Part shown: piece by piece, positions 1-7,155 of the stretch
How positions within the stretch are numbered: the stretch's first letter is position 1
Layout of the letters: each line of letters begins with the position of its first letter
From: CAZPWF01 sp964590725
GTDB lineage: Bacteria > Patescibacteriota > Saccharimonadia > Saccharimonadales > JACQNP01
Length of the DNA stretch: 26,052 bases
Assembly (NCBI GenBank): GCA_964590725.1
Contig: CAZPWF010000013.1
Location: 1 to 26,052, forward strand
Direction of reading: 5' to 3'
Translations under genes and position numbers: made by a program
Notes under the pieces: model-generated
Database searches by the model: none
What the model was told of the DNA's origin: nothing
What the model saw: the letters and a program-made list of their open reading frames with translations, nothing else

Positions 1-57
1 TAGGACATCAGGTTCTCATCCTGGAGATTGCGGGTTCGAATCCCGCCGGGGTCACCA
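1..57 (+). tRNA. tRNA-Glu (anticodon CTC), 3' part; 5' end outside the window
   Basis: The anticodon stem-loop is CAGG-TTCTCAT-CCTG, with anticodon CTC at loop positions 34-36. The T arm is GCGGG-TTCGAAT-CCCGC at 30-46. The 3' acceptor strand CGGGGTC is followed by discriminator A and an encoded CCA at 55-57. The D arm and 5' acceptor strand lie before the window. The recombinase ORF on the opposite strand runs directly into this gene, so the tRNA 3' end is the probable integration target of the element. Confidence 0.93.
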
Positions 58-1724
58 ATTGCGACTGAAGCAGTCGCAAAGTGATGTTTTAGTGCTAAAT
101 ATGGCGCTAATTTTGGTGTTCCAGAAACTAAATCTTGGTAGGTAGGCATCTCATCAAATATTAGTCCGAAAAAGGCAGCTCTTTTAAGTGGATTAGCCGT
201 ATCTATCAACAATTCTTCAAGGTGTTCCAGAAAATACCCAATGTGCTCCATGACAACCTCCATATTTATATTGTTACCAGTATTCTTTTTATTGGCTTTT
301 TCTTGCTCAAGCTGTTGAATTTCCGTCTCGGCTTTCACCAGATCGGCTTCCATATACCTAATGGCTATTTCCGAGGTTAAGTACTTAATTTTTTCAGCAG
401 CGGCAATGGCCGAGGTTTTAAGTTCCTTAATCTTGGCATCGATGACGTTTTCATCTTTACCGGCATCGGCTGTTCGTTTATTCCATTGATCGACTACATA
501 TTTTTTCAAATCTTCAACATACCCTTTATCGACCTTTAAATCTCTAACAAACATTTCCACCGTGTCTTCGAGTTCTTTAGCTGGAACTCGGAAGTAATGG
601 CCTCGCTTGTTGCAGTGGTACGCCGGATAATGCTTACCCAACTTACCACGGGAAGCGCTACCAAAAAGAGCTTTGTGACAGTGAGGACACATAATGTAGC
701 GCTTATATGGGAATCTTGGATTATTAATTAGTTTCTTAGTCATCCAGTCCGGTAGTTGTTTTTTCCAAAACTTAACGCCCTCTCCATCTTCGGTGATGGT
801 AAATTTACCTTTGTTAGCTAAGTTGAAGGTTTCAATGGAAACCAATCCAGGGAAATTACCTTTAATCGGTTGGCCTTGTGTCCATTTCTCGATATTTACT
901 CCGGCATAGATTGGATTGTAGATATAGCGCCAGAATTGTTTGATGTTTAAGGGCTTACCGCCTCGATTGCCGATTACCTTTGTCCTATCGTTAGGATTCC
1001 TCACATATTGAACCCGGGATTTAAAACCAAGGCGGTTAATTTCTGCAACTATTTCATTGTCGGTTAAGGTTCCTTGAACCCGTAAATCAAACATCTTTTG
1101 AATCCATTTGGATTCTTCAGGATGAGGCTTTAGAATCACCCGTTTACCATGCGAGGTTTCGGTTTTTTCGTTCATATAGCCAAATGGAGCCTGACGAACC
1201 CTATAACCCAATCGCACATATCGAATTTCGGCCCCAATCATGCGGGTCATGATGTCCCGCATCTCGTCTTTAGCTCTCTCGGCTTCAAGGATTTCTGCTT
1301 TTTTAGTCGGACTATAGACACTCCATTTATAGGAAACATCTAAGTGCTCAAGGGTATTAACGTCTTGATAACCAATAATTCCATATATATCAATAAGCCT
1401 AACGTGATTTTTATCCAACTGCATCTTAAGGTGGTCATACAAGTAAGAACCACCACGGGTAAAGCGGTCTATGGATTTAATAATGAAGAGTTGAATATCG
1501 TTTTTGGGGTTTTTGCAGTAATCTATCGCTTCTTGTACCGGCTGTTCTTCCTTAGAAGCCGATTCCATGAAGATAAAGAATTTTTTAATGTGGATATTAT
1601 GACCTTGGGCAAAACGTTCGATTTGTTCTTTTTGTGCTTCCGGGGAATCTCCCTGCAAACCTTGTTTTAATGATGATATGCGAATAGCGGCAACGGCATT
1701 TTCTTGTTTAGGCAGATTTTCCAT
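1..1724 (-). CDS. Large serine recombinase (site-specific integrase), no stop codon inside the window
   Basis: The ORF starts at 1724 (MENLPKQENAVAAIRISS) and stays open to base 1, giving 574 codons. The N-terminal resolvase domain has the AIRISS motif with the likely nucleophile Ser17, and a DRFTRGG segment further on. A central recombinase domain follows, then a zinc beta-ribbon with C346xxC349 and C371 plus a nearby His (about 376) where a fourth Cys is usual. A Lys/Glu-rich coiled coil follows it. This order is that of large serine integrases, which integrate and excise mobile DNA. The last ~19 codons are antisense to the tRNA-Glu gene and read as the usual GDPGGIRTRN-type artefact of an ORF crossing a tRNA. 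The true C-terminus is therefore uncertain and may have been changed by integration. The start overlaps the upstream small ORF by 17 nt, suggesting translational coupling. Confidence 0.92.
   Translation of the reverse strand, partial: MENLPKQENAVAAIRISSLKQGLQGDSPEAQKEQIERFAQGHNIHIKKFFIFMESASKEEQPVQEAIDYCKNPKNDIQLFIIKSIDRFTRGGSYLYDHLKMQLDKNHVRLIDIYGIIGYQDVNTLEHLDVSYKWSVYSPTKKAEILEAERAKDEMRDIMTRMIGAEIRYVRLGYRVRQAPFGYMNEKTETSHGKRVILKPHPEESKWIQKMFDLRVQGTLTDNEIVAEINRLGFKSRVQYVRNPNDRTKVIGNRGGKPLNIKQFWRYIYNPIYAGVNIEKWTQGQPIKGNFPGLVSIETFNLANKGKFTITEDGEGVKFWKKQLPDWMTKKLINNPRFPYKRYIMCPHCHKALFGSASRGKLGKHYPAYHCNKRGHYFRVPAKELEDTVEMFVRDLKVDKGYVEDLKKYVVDQWNKRTADAGKDENVIDAKIKELKTSAIAAAEKIKYLTSEIAIRYMEADLVKAETEIQQLEQEKANKKNTGNNINMEVVMEHIGYFLEHLEELLIDTANPLKRAAFFGLIFDEMPTYQDLVSGTPKLAPYLALKHHFATASVAIGDPGGIRTRNLQDENLMS
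59..79. repeat. Perfect inverted repeat beside the tRNA 3' end (candidate att arm or tRNA terminator stem)
   Basis: Arms TTGCGACTG and CAGTCGCAA (9 bp each) are separated by AAG and start one base after the tRNA CCA. No long T-run follows, so it is a poor intrinsic terminator on the plus strand. It lies inside the 3' part of the recombinase ORF on the other strand. Its position at the tRNA/element junction suits an attachment-site component, but this is inference. Confidence 0.5.
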
Positions 1725-1878
1725 ATTCGTTAGCCTTTAATAATCCCTGCTTTTGCTGATCTAGCAGCCGATCAACTATTAAATTGGCAATTATCTGAAG
1801 ACGTTCTTCTACCGTTAATTGAGTCCCATTTTGAGGTAAGTTTTGGTTATCCTGGCGAGTTTCTCTTATCCGTTTCAT
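1708..1878 (-). CDS. Small protein (56 aa) coupled to the serine recombinase
   Basis: It starts MKRIRETRQDNQNLPQNG and ends EYGKSA. It has a basic N-terminus followed by an amphipathic helical stretch (LTVEERLQIIANLIVDRLLD). Its stop lies 17 nt inside the recombinase gene in another frame, so the two are probably co-translated. The only clear upstream element is the palindrome at 1894-1917. I do not know its function. A recombinase-associated regulator or directionality factor is possible from position and size only. Confidence 0.65.
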   Translation of the reverse strand: MKRIRETRQDNQNLPQNGTQLTVEERLQIIANLIVDRLLDQQKQGLLKANEYGKSA

Positions 1879-1893
1879 ATCATGTATTTAATC

Positions 1894-1917
1894 AAACTAT
1901 CACTATAATGATAGTTT
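1894..1917. promoter_or_regulatory. 24-bp near-perfect palindrome, candidate operator of the recombinase operon
   Basis: Arms AAACTATCA and TGATAGTTT flank a TATA centre with one mismatched pair. It lies 16 nt upstream of the small ORF's ATG, where a minus-strand -10 element would be (TATAGT reads across the centre). A TTGACA on the minus strand at 1935-1940 is too far (21 nt or more) for a standard promoter pairing. Operator function is inferred from symmetry and position. Confidence 0.55.
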
Positions 1918-1952
1918 ACCAAATACACTGATATTGTCAAGAGAATAGGTGT

Positions 1953-2720
1953 TTAAGCAGCTATAAATTTGGCTATCAAAGAATTTGTTAGATCAGGTTG
2001 TTCGAGGTTTACCATATGACCGGAATTAGGTACATCTATAAGCTTCGAATTTTTAACATTATTGTTTATAAAACTAGCGATATCGTGATAATAACTAAGA
2101 TCTTCAGATCCAACTAATATTTGTACAGGAATATTAATTTCCTTTAGTCTGTCTTTGGTTAATGGATTTAATTTAGTACGCGGATCGTGATTAAGCCAAT
2201 GCCATCCTGAGTAACTTGCAATAAAATTACTAAGTTTTAACTCAACATCAGGTTTAGAGATAGTAGGCGCAAAAACAGGATGATGAATCCAGTTGTCTTT
2301 CGCTCTTTCTAACCCCTCCTCTTTTGCTTTAACATCCCAATCAACCTTTCCGGTGAACCCACCAAGCGAACTATCTATAAGTGTTAGTGATATAACTGAA
2401 TCCGGATAAGATAAAACAAAATCGAGAACAATTTCGCCACCCAACGATAAACCGACGATATGAGCTGCTTGAATGTTTAGGTAATTCAATAAAGCATTTA
2501 AATCATCATGATGGCTGTAACTGCCATTTGGTAATGATGATTGTCCAAAACCTCTTAAGTCATAAGTAATTACTTGATAATTTTTAGAAAAATATTCCTT
2601 CTGGTTATCCCACATTCTTTGATTTAATGAAAAACCATGGATAAAGACTATCGGAGTGCCATTACCATTCTTCTCATAATATAGTTTCCCATGGTTGTAT
2701 TCGAAATATCCGGATTCCAT
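1953..2720 (-). CDS. Alpha/beta-hydrolase fold protein
   Basis: This is a complete 255-aa alpha/beta hydrolase. The oxyanion-hole motif HGF is at 28-30 and the nucleophile elbow GLSLGG carries Ser92. Asp207 (GSED) is the likely acid and His235 (SGHMVNLEQP) the likely base, so the triad looks intact. There is no signal peptide, so it is probably cytoplasmic. The fold includes esterases, lipases, haloperoxidase-like and C-C hydrolases, and the substrate cannot be read from the sequence. It stands alone between the recombinase and a divergent coupling-ATPase gene and looks like cargo. Confidence 0.9.
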   Translation of the reverse strand: MESGYFEYNHGKLYYEKNGNGTPIVFIHGFSLNQRMWDNQKEYFSKNYQVITYDLRGFGQSSLPNGSYSHHDDLNALLNYLNIQAAHIVGLSLGGEIVLDFVLSYPDSVISLTLIDSSLGGFTGKVDWDVKAKEEGLERAKDNWIHHPVFAPTISKPDVELKLSNFIASYSGWHWLNHDPRTKLNPLTKDRLKEINIPVQILVGSEDLSYYHDIASFINNNVKNSKLIDVPNSGHMVNLEQPDLTNSLIAKFIAA

Positions 2721-2814
2721 ACGATTATTTTATCAATAAAATCCAGATCTTTGCAGTAATGCGGCCCCTGGGGTATCATTCAAATAGCATCAGATACTAT
2801 AAATTGTTGATGTT

Positions 2815-2833
2815 ACTGCCTATATAGGGCAGT
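2815..2833. promoter_or_regulatory. Inverted repeat directly before the coupling-ATPase start codon; upstream -10-like box
   Basis: ACTGCC and GGCAGT flank TATATA plus one extra G, and the ATG follows immediately at 2834. A TATAAA at 2798-2803 could be the -10 box, but no good -35 is visible. A hairpin here would place the start codon at the base of the stem, so it could limit initiation or act as an operator. Confidence 0.4.
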
Positions 2834-5443
2834 ATGTGGCAAAATAACGTCGTAATAAAATTTCTTGAATTCGAGTTTACCAAGTTAACTAAATACTTCA
2901 GTTCCAATTTTTCTGTTTTTTCCGGCTATTTTTCGTTGATTGAACCCTACTTGATCGTTTTTCTCGTAGTTAGCATTATTCTGTTTGCGGGCTATTGGAT
3001 CATCAGATTGTACTTAATATTTAAGGAGTCAAAAAAGCCATGTACGTTCTTAGAAGTCTCCCCACCAAAAACAACTGAGCAAAGCTCATATACGACTACT
3101 CAATTATTTACCGGGGTGCATGGCTTATTAAGGCAACGATCCTGGATATATAGGTTTTTTGATATCTATAAGTCATATTCATTTGAATTGGCTTCGTCGA
3201 AAGAACACGGTATTCGCTACATCATGAGAATTCCGGTTGATGATGCCCATATAATTAAGAAAAACCTAATTGCCTATCTGCCAGGTATCCAAGTTAAGGA
3301 AATTGGTAATTATCTGATGCCTTCGGAAAGTATAGAAGCCCATGTAACCGAATTCGCTCTATCTAAAGCATTTCCATATCCATTAAAAAAACAGGACAGT
3401 CTTCAAGAATATGATCCTATCGCTTACATCACCGCTACCATGACCAAGTTGCTTGAGGATGAGCAAGTGTCCTTCCAAGTAATAACATCACCCATTGGAA
3501 GAGACGCCAATAAAAAAGTAACTAAACTTAGACAAGCTTTTTTAACCAACCAGAACGCATTTATAGATATTCAAAATCTAAATGACAGCTACGGGCTAGT
3601 TTGGTTATTGGTGAACATCGTTATGAGAATTTTAGTGTTACCTGCCGGTTTGATTGTTTGGATATTTACGGGTGGAAGAGAAGGTCCGTTATTACCAGTC
3701 TCGTTCTATTCTAAGAAGCCGGTCGGTAACACCTATAAGGATATAGTTGAAACTCAGGTAAAACAGAAGATTGACCAGCAGCTATTTAGCGTTTCTATAA
3801 GGTTATTTATACAAACTAAGTCCTTAGTTAACCGATTAAGAATAGAAAAGGGTTTTGTAGCCGCGCTATCGCCTTTCACAAATGGCGGGTTTCAGTCGCT
3901 TAAAGTAAGACGTTACTTAAAACTGAATATTATTAACCGGATATTGTTGTTCCTATTCGAACACCGTTTGCTGATGGGAAGTAACTTAATATTGTCTTCA
4001 TCAGAACTATCTGATATTTATCATTTCCCCTACACCTCAACAACCAAAACTGAAAATTTATCAAAAATTCACAGCAAGGAATTACCGGCTCCTTTATCGC
4101 TAAAGCAGAAAAAATCATGCGATCTGTATTTTGCCAAGAATACCTATGGAGGCACGGATACGTTAATCGGCTTAACTGAAGATGAACGTAGAAGACATGT
4201 ATATGTTCTAGGGGCTACCGGTACGGGTAAATCTACCATGCTGTTATCAATGATCAAGCAGGACATTGATCACAATAAAGGCTTATGTGTGATCGATCCG
4301 CATGGAGATCTAACTGATCAGATAATATCCATTATCCCGGAAAATAGAATTCCTGAAGTAATTTACTTTAATCCTGACGATATTAGCTATCCGATGGGGA
4401 TTAATCTACTAGAATTAACACTTGGGTTAGATTCAGAAGATACGATCAGAGAAAAGGAGTTCATAGCTGAAAGTATTATCTCCGTTTTTCAAAAGATTTA
4501 TACTGATAAATATTCCGGCCCCAGGATGGAATATATCCTAAGAAACACCATACATACTGCCTTTACTGTGCCTGATGCCACTTTATTCACGATCTATAAA
4601 TTGCTTATTAACACTCCGTTTAGAAAATCGGTAGTTAAGAATTTAACTGATGAGAATCTTAAGGATTTCTGGAAGTATGAGTTTGCTAAAGCCGGAGACT
4701 ACCAAAAAGTCAAAATGATCTCGCCAATTACGAATAAGATTGGACGGTTTCTGTTTTCGCCGACGGCTAAACGCATATTGGAACAACCTAAATCGACTAT
4801 TAATTTCGATTCGATAATGAATGAAAGCAAAATTTTGCTATGTAACCTTTCTAAAGGAAAAATTGGTGAAGATAATTCCAGCGTGTTTGGTGTGTTAATT
4901 ATGGCTAAGATTCAACTCGCAGCTTTGAAGCGTGCCCGGATGAAACAGGAGGAGCGTAAAGACTTCTATCTTTATGTGGATGAATTCCAAAATTTCGCTA
5001 CTCCGGCCTTTGCCCAAATCCTTTCGGAAGCCAGGAAATATCGACTAAATGCAATTCTTGCCCATCAAACAACTTCCCAACTTGAAGAAACATCATTAGT
5101 TAACGTCACCCTGGCTAATACCGGAACAGTTATTTGTTTTAGAACGGCTAATCCTGAAGACGAACGAGTGATTTTGCCTCAATTCCAACCATATATAGAT
5201 AAGGGAGAAATAGCCAGTTTGCCGTCTTATCGTTTTTATATGCGTTTAGGTGCCATGAATCCTGAAGAGCCATTCTCAGGAATAACCATGCCCGTTAAGA
5301 TCGACCAAAATCAGAAAAATGCTAATGAGGTCATTGAGTCATCCAGAAATTTATTCGCTAAAAAATATACTGGTGCGTCTGAAACACATATAAATACTAC
5401 ACCGAAGCAACAGCCAAAAAAGTCATTTTCCGTACTTCCTTGA
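2834..5443 (+). CDS. TraG/VirD4-like conjugative coupling ATPase
   Basis: The 869-aa protein has hydrophobic segments at about 37-63 and 255-282, then an AAA/HerA-type motor. Walker A is GATGTGKST at 460-468, and Walker B is YLYVDEFQNF with D716-E717. The downstream ILSEARKYRLNAILAHQT segment is typical of TraG/TraD-type motors. Such ATPases sit at the inner membrane and deliver DNA or protein substrates to a type IV secretion channel. The T4SS operon is 3 kb downstream. The long region between the membrane segments and the motor differs from classical VirD4 and fits the Patescibacteria-type 'type IV secretory system conjugative DNA transfer' ATPases. Alternative: a HerA-like DNA translocase. 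Start taken at the first ATG; no clear Shine-Dalgarno. Confidence 0.88.
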   Translation: MWQNNVVIKFLEFEFTKLTKYFSSNFSVFSGYFSLIEPYLIVFLVVSIILFAGYWIIRLYLIFKESKKPCTFLEVSPPKTTEQSSYTTTQLFTGVHGLLRQRSWIYRFFDIYKSYSFELASSKEHGIRYIMRIPVDDAHIIKKNLIAYLPGIQVKEIGNYLMPSESIEAHVTEFALSKAFPYPLKKQDSLQEYDPIAYITATMTKLLEDEQVSFQVITSPIGRDANKKVTKLRQAFLTNQNAFIDIQNLNDSYGLVWLLVNIVMRILVLPAGLIVWIFTGGREGPLLPVSFYSKKPVGNTYKDIVETQVKQKIDQQLFSVSIRLFIQTKSLVNRLRIEKGFVAALSPFTNGGFQSLKVRRYLKLNIINRILLFLFEHRLLMGSNLILSSSELSDIYHFPYTSTTKTENLSKIHSKELPAPLSLKQKKSCDLYFAKNTYGGTDTLIGLTEDERRRHVYVLGATGTGKSTMLLSMIKQDIDHNKGLCVIDPHGDLTDQIISIIPENRIPEVIYFNPDDISYPMGINLLELTLGLDSEDTIREKEFIAESIISVFQKIYTDKYSGPRMEYILRNTIHTAFTVPDATLFTIYKLLINTPFRKSVVKNLTDENLKDFWKYEFAKAGDYQKVKMISPITNKIGRFLFSPTAKRILEQPKSTINFDSIMNESKILLCNLSKGKIGEDNSSVFGVLIMAKIQLAALKRARMKQEERKDFYLYVDEFQNFATPAFAQILSEARKYRLNAILAHQTTSQLEETSLVNVTLANTGTVICFRTANPEDERVILPQFQPYIDKGEIASLPSYRFYMRLGAMNPEEPFSGITMPVKIDQNQKNANEVIESSRNLFAKKYTGASETHINTTPKQQPKKSFSVLP

Positions 5444-5446
5444 TTT

Positions 5447-5458
5447 CCTACCGGTAGG
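5447..5458. repeat. 12-bp perfect palindrome after the coupling-ATPase gene
   Basis: CCTACCGGTAGG lies four bases after the ATPase stop. Its core CTACCGGTAG recurs inside the larger palindrome in the M23 gene (13041-13064). The function is unknown and the shared core may be coincidence. Confidence 0.35.
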
Positions 5459-5483
5459 TAATGGATAAATTAGATTTATATTG

Positions 5484-5510
5484 ATAATACGGTATTATTT
5501 ATTTTTTCTT
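5484..5510 (+). terminator. Weak AT-only hairpin with T-rich tail, possible terminator
   Basis: ATAATA-CGG-TATTAT is followed by TTATTTTTTCTTTT. The stem is only A/T pairs, so termination would be inefficient. It is the only terminator-like element between the coupling ATPase and the next gene. Confidence 0.3.
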
Positions 5511-5522
5511 TTCCCTCTTATT

Positions 5523-5559
5523 CCTTATATATAAGGGAGAGGAATGATACAATCATTCC
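5523..5559 (+). promoter_or_regulatory. Extended -10 promoter candidate embedded in palindromes upstream of the winged-helix gene
   Basis: TGATACAAT (TGn plus TACAAT, 5545-5553) is an extended -10, with TTATAT 17 nt upstream as a weak -35. The -10 lies inside the inverted repeat GGAATGAT-ACA-ATCATTCC (5541-5559). A second palindrome, CCTTATATATAAGG (5523-5536), covers the -35. This suggests operator control, possibly by the winged-helix product itself. The predicted leader is about 24 nt without a clear Shine-Dalgarno. Confidence 0.45.
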
Positions 5560-5583
5560 AAGCTGCCCGCGACTAGTAAACTT

Positions 5584-6357
5584 ATGGACAGCACCAAACT
5601 ACCAACAGCTCAAATAGATATTCTTCGTTACCTCTATAGATTTCGATTCTTAACCAGTCTCCATCTTCAAAAACTTCTCAACCAATCAAACATTAGACTG
5701 ACTAACTACCATCTTAAAAACCTCATTGCTCAAAATTACATCGGTAAACATTACTCCAGGTCAATAGGACAAGCAAATCAACCAGCCGTTTATTATCTAT
5801 CATCCGGAAGTATCAAATTACTATCTGATAGTCACGATTTTGATAAACGAGCCTTAAAACGAATTTACCGGGAGAAAATCAGATCAGGTCAATTTATCGC
5901 TCATACTTCATATTTAGCCGAGTATTTTTTGTATTTACGAAATGAATCTGATAAGACAAAACACACCCTCCATTTTTTCACTAAAACCGACCTGCTGGCA
6001 CATCCTTATGTGATCCATCCCTTGCCCGATGCCTATTTTTCCCGAATCGACGTGGCTGGTAATACCAAACGGTATTTTGTCGAGTTGGTCGAAGATAGTT
6101 CACCTCGTTTTGCCCTGCGAAAACGCATCGAGCAATATTGCAACTATATCGATGACGGCAAGTTTTCAGAAGTTACCGGCCATAATTTTCCAACTTTGCT
6201 TTTCATTTGTCCTGGAGTAGCAAGTATGATTTATTTGAAAAAACATATTGGTCGAATATACGAAGAAACTTCACTAGATCAGATCGAGATTTATCTTGCC
6301 ACTAAAGAAGGGGCATTCGCCGGACATTGGGAACAAGTAACAACCGAGGACGAATAA
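5584..6357 (+). CDS. Replication-relaxation (Replic_Relax)-type winged-helix protein
   Basis: In this 257-aa protein, residues ~5-90 form a winged-helix-like region (AQIDILRYLYRFRFLTS, then LKNLIAQNYI and a YYLSSG wing). A C-terminal half of mixed strands contains VELVEDSSPRFALRKRIEQY, resembling the replication-relaxation family common on actinobacterial, firmicute and CPR mobile elements. That family has been linked to plasmid copy control and DNA relaxation, but the biochemistry is unclear. Its place after the coupling ATPase suggests a role in DNA processing or transcription control of the element. VELVEDSS could resemble a degenerate PD-(D/E)XK core, but I would not claim catalysis. Confidence 0.7.
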   Translation: MDSTKLPTAQIDILRYLYRFRFLTSLHLQKLLNQSNIRLTNYHLKNLIAQNYIGKHYSRSIGQANQPAVYYLSSGSIKLLSDSHDFDKRALKRIYREKIRSGQFIAHTSYLAEYFLYLRNESDKTKHTLHFFTKTDLLAHPYVIHPLPDAYFSRIDVAGNTKRYFVELVEDSSPRFALRKRIEQYCNYIDDGKFSEVTGHNFPTLLFICPGVASMIYLKKHIGRIYEETSLDQIEIYLATKEGAFAGHWEQVTTEDE

Positions 6358-6369
6358 CCCCTTCAAACA

Positions 6370-6567
6370 TTAGTCTTCTATTCTGCCTAAATATCGATTA
6401 ATTTCTTTCCTGCCTTCTTCAGTTTGGCGAAATTCATAAAATAATCTGGCTCCCAGGTCACAAGTAAATGGTACGAACTCCGGTAATTTATCCATTTCAA
6501 TTTTTCGAAATTCCTGTAAACGCATATCGACGGTATAACCTTTGTAGATTGGTAGGATTCTTATCAT
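6370..6567 (-). CDS. Hypothetical protein, 65 aa
   Basis: Starts MIRILPIYKGYTVDMRLQEF. The start is supported by AAAGGA about 6 nt upstream on the minus strand. It is mixed charged and hydrophobic with no membrane segment, Cys motif or recognisable domain. It lies downstream of the DUF2958 gene on the same strand, separated from it by a strong hairpin. It is probably cytoplasmic and I do not recognise it. Confidence 0.6.
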   Translation of the reverse strand: MIRILPIYKGYTVDMRLQEFRKIEMDKLPEFVPFTCDLGARLFYEFRQTEEGRKEINRYLGRIED

Positions 6568-6584
6568 ATTTATTCCTTTTGGTT

Positions 6585-6618
6585 ACCCAAACCGCGGGGT
6601 TGGGACCCCGCGGTGGGT
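6585..6618. terminator. Strong GC hairpin between two minus-strand small genes
   Basis: Stem ACCGCGGGGT / ACCCCGCGGT (10 bp) has a TGGG loop and is extended by an outer ACCC/GGGT after a two-base bulge. No T-run follows on either strand. It may be an mRNA 3'-end stabiliser, a partial terminator or a protein-binding hairpin between DUF2958 and the 65-aa gene. Confidence 0.5.
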
Positions 6619-6624
6619 GAATTA

Positions 6625-6936
6625 TTATTTTGCATTCGGTACTACCTCGCTGATTCTCTTCTCCCCAAAGTAGAGATCCCGCTCAATCCCTAGTCCAAAT
6701 TGGCCGCGATAGCTTTCGAGCTCATCCAGTGAAAATGAGCCCCATTCATCGTTCCAATCGCCAAATATGGACACGTAACCAAAAAACATCCTATCGTTAG
6801 GATCATATTCGGTAGCGTACCAAGTCCCGGCTCCGGCGGGATTGAAGAATTTGGCAATAATAATTGGATCAGAGACATTTTCCTGTCTACCTACCTTCTC
6901 AAAACGTTTTAAAAGAGCTTTAGTTAACAGTTGCAT
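6625..6936 (-). CDS. DUF2958 family protein
   Basis: The 103-aa protein matches the DUF2958 pattern through most of its length. It opens LLTKALLKRFEK, then has IAKFFNPAGAGTWYATEYDP, FGYVSIFGDWNDEWGSFSL and IERDLYFGEK. The family is small, cytoplasmic, of unknown function, and frequent on plasmids and ICEs. The start is well supported by a full AAAGGAGGTGATA Shine-Dalgarno at 6941-6953, the strongest ribosome site in the window, suggesting high expression. Confidence 0.88.
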   Translation of the reverse strand: MQLLTKALLKRFEKVGRQENVSDPIIIAKFFNPAGAGTWYATEYDPNDRMFFGYVSIFGDWNDEWGSFSLDELESYRGQFGLGIERDLYFGEKRISEVVPNAK

Positions 6937-6981
6937 AAGTTATCACCTCCTTTGGGCTGCTTTCCGGAAAATTTAATTGTT

Positions 6982-7107
6982 GGGAAGCATGCGCATGCTT
7001 CCCATACCAGGTGCAACCAAAGCGGGGTGAAATTTTGCAAGGGCAAGCGTAGCGCAGTTTATTGAAGGCGAAGCCGGAAACCCTTGCAAAAAGAGGGGCA
7101 AGACCCC
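6982..7107. other. Structured intergenic region: 22-nt palindrome, long-range inverted repeat and GC hairpin
   Basis: Three elements follow one another. A perfect 22-nt palindrome lies at 6982-7003 (half: GGGAAGCATGC). An 11-bp stem TTTTGCAAGGG (7033-7043) / CCCTTGCAAAA (7081-7091) encloses a 37-nt loop containing GCGTAGCGC and AGGCGAAGCC. A small AGGGG-CAAG-ACCCCT hairpin follows at about 7094-7108. No ORF or promoter explains it. It could be a structured RNA, a REP-like repeat or an origin/transfer site. The small hairpin may also terminate transcription of DUF2958-side RNAs. Confidence 0.5.
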
Positions 7108-7137
7108 TTAATGTGTCTTAAAAATACCCGTTTTATT

Positions 7138-7155
7138 GTGATATAACGAATATAT
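7138..7155 (+). promoter_or_regulatory. Extended -10 promoter giving a nearly leaderless mRNA
   Basis: TGATATAAC at 7139-7147 is a TGn extended -10 with TATAAC. A start about 7 nt downstream would put the 5' end within a few bases of the ATG at 7156. No Shine-Dalgarno is present, consistent with near-leaderless translation. Confidence 0.45.

Noticed and set aside
1149..1670. Plus-strand ORFs opposite the integrase
   Set aside because: They are antisense shadows of a well-supported recombinase and have no family resemblance.
1904..1909. Plus-strand TATAAT within the palindrome as a promoter
   Set aside because: No -35 at proper spacing and no rightward gene follows; the next genes are on the minus strand.
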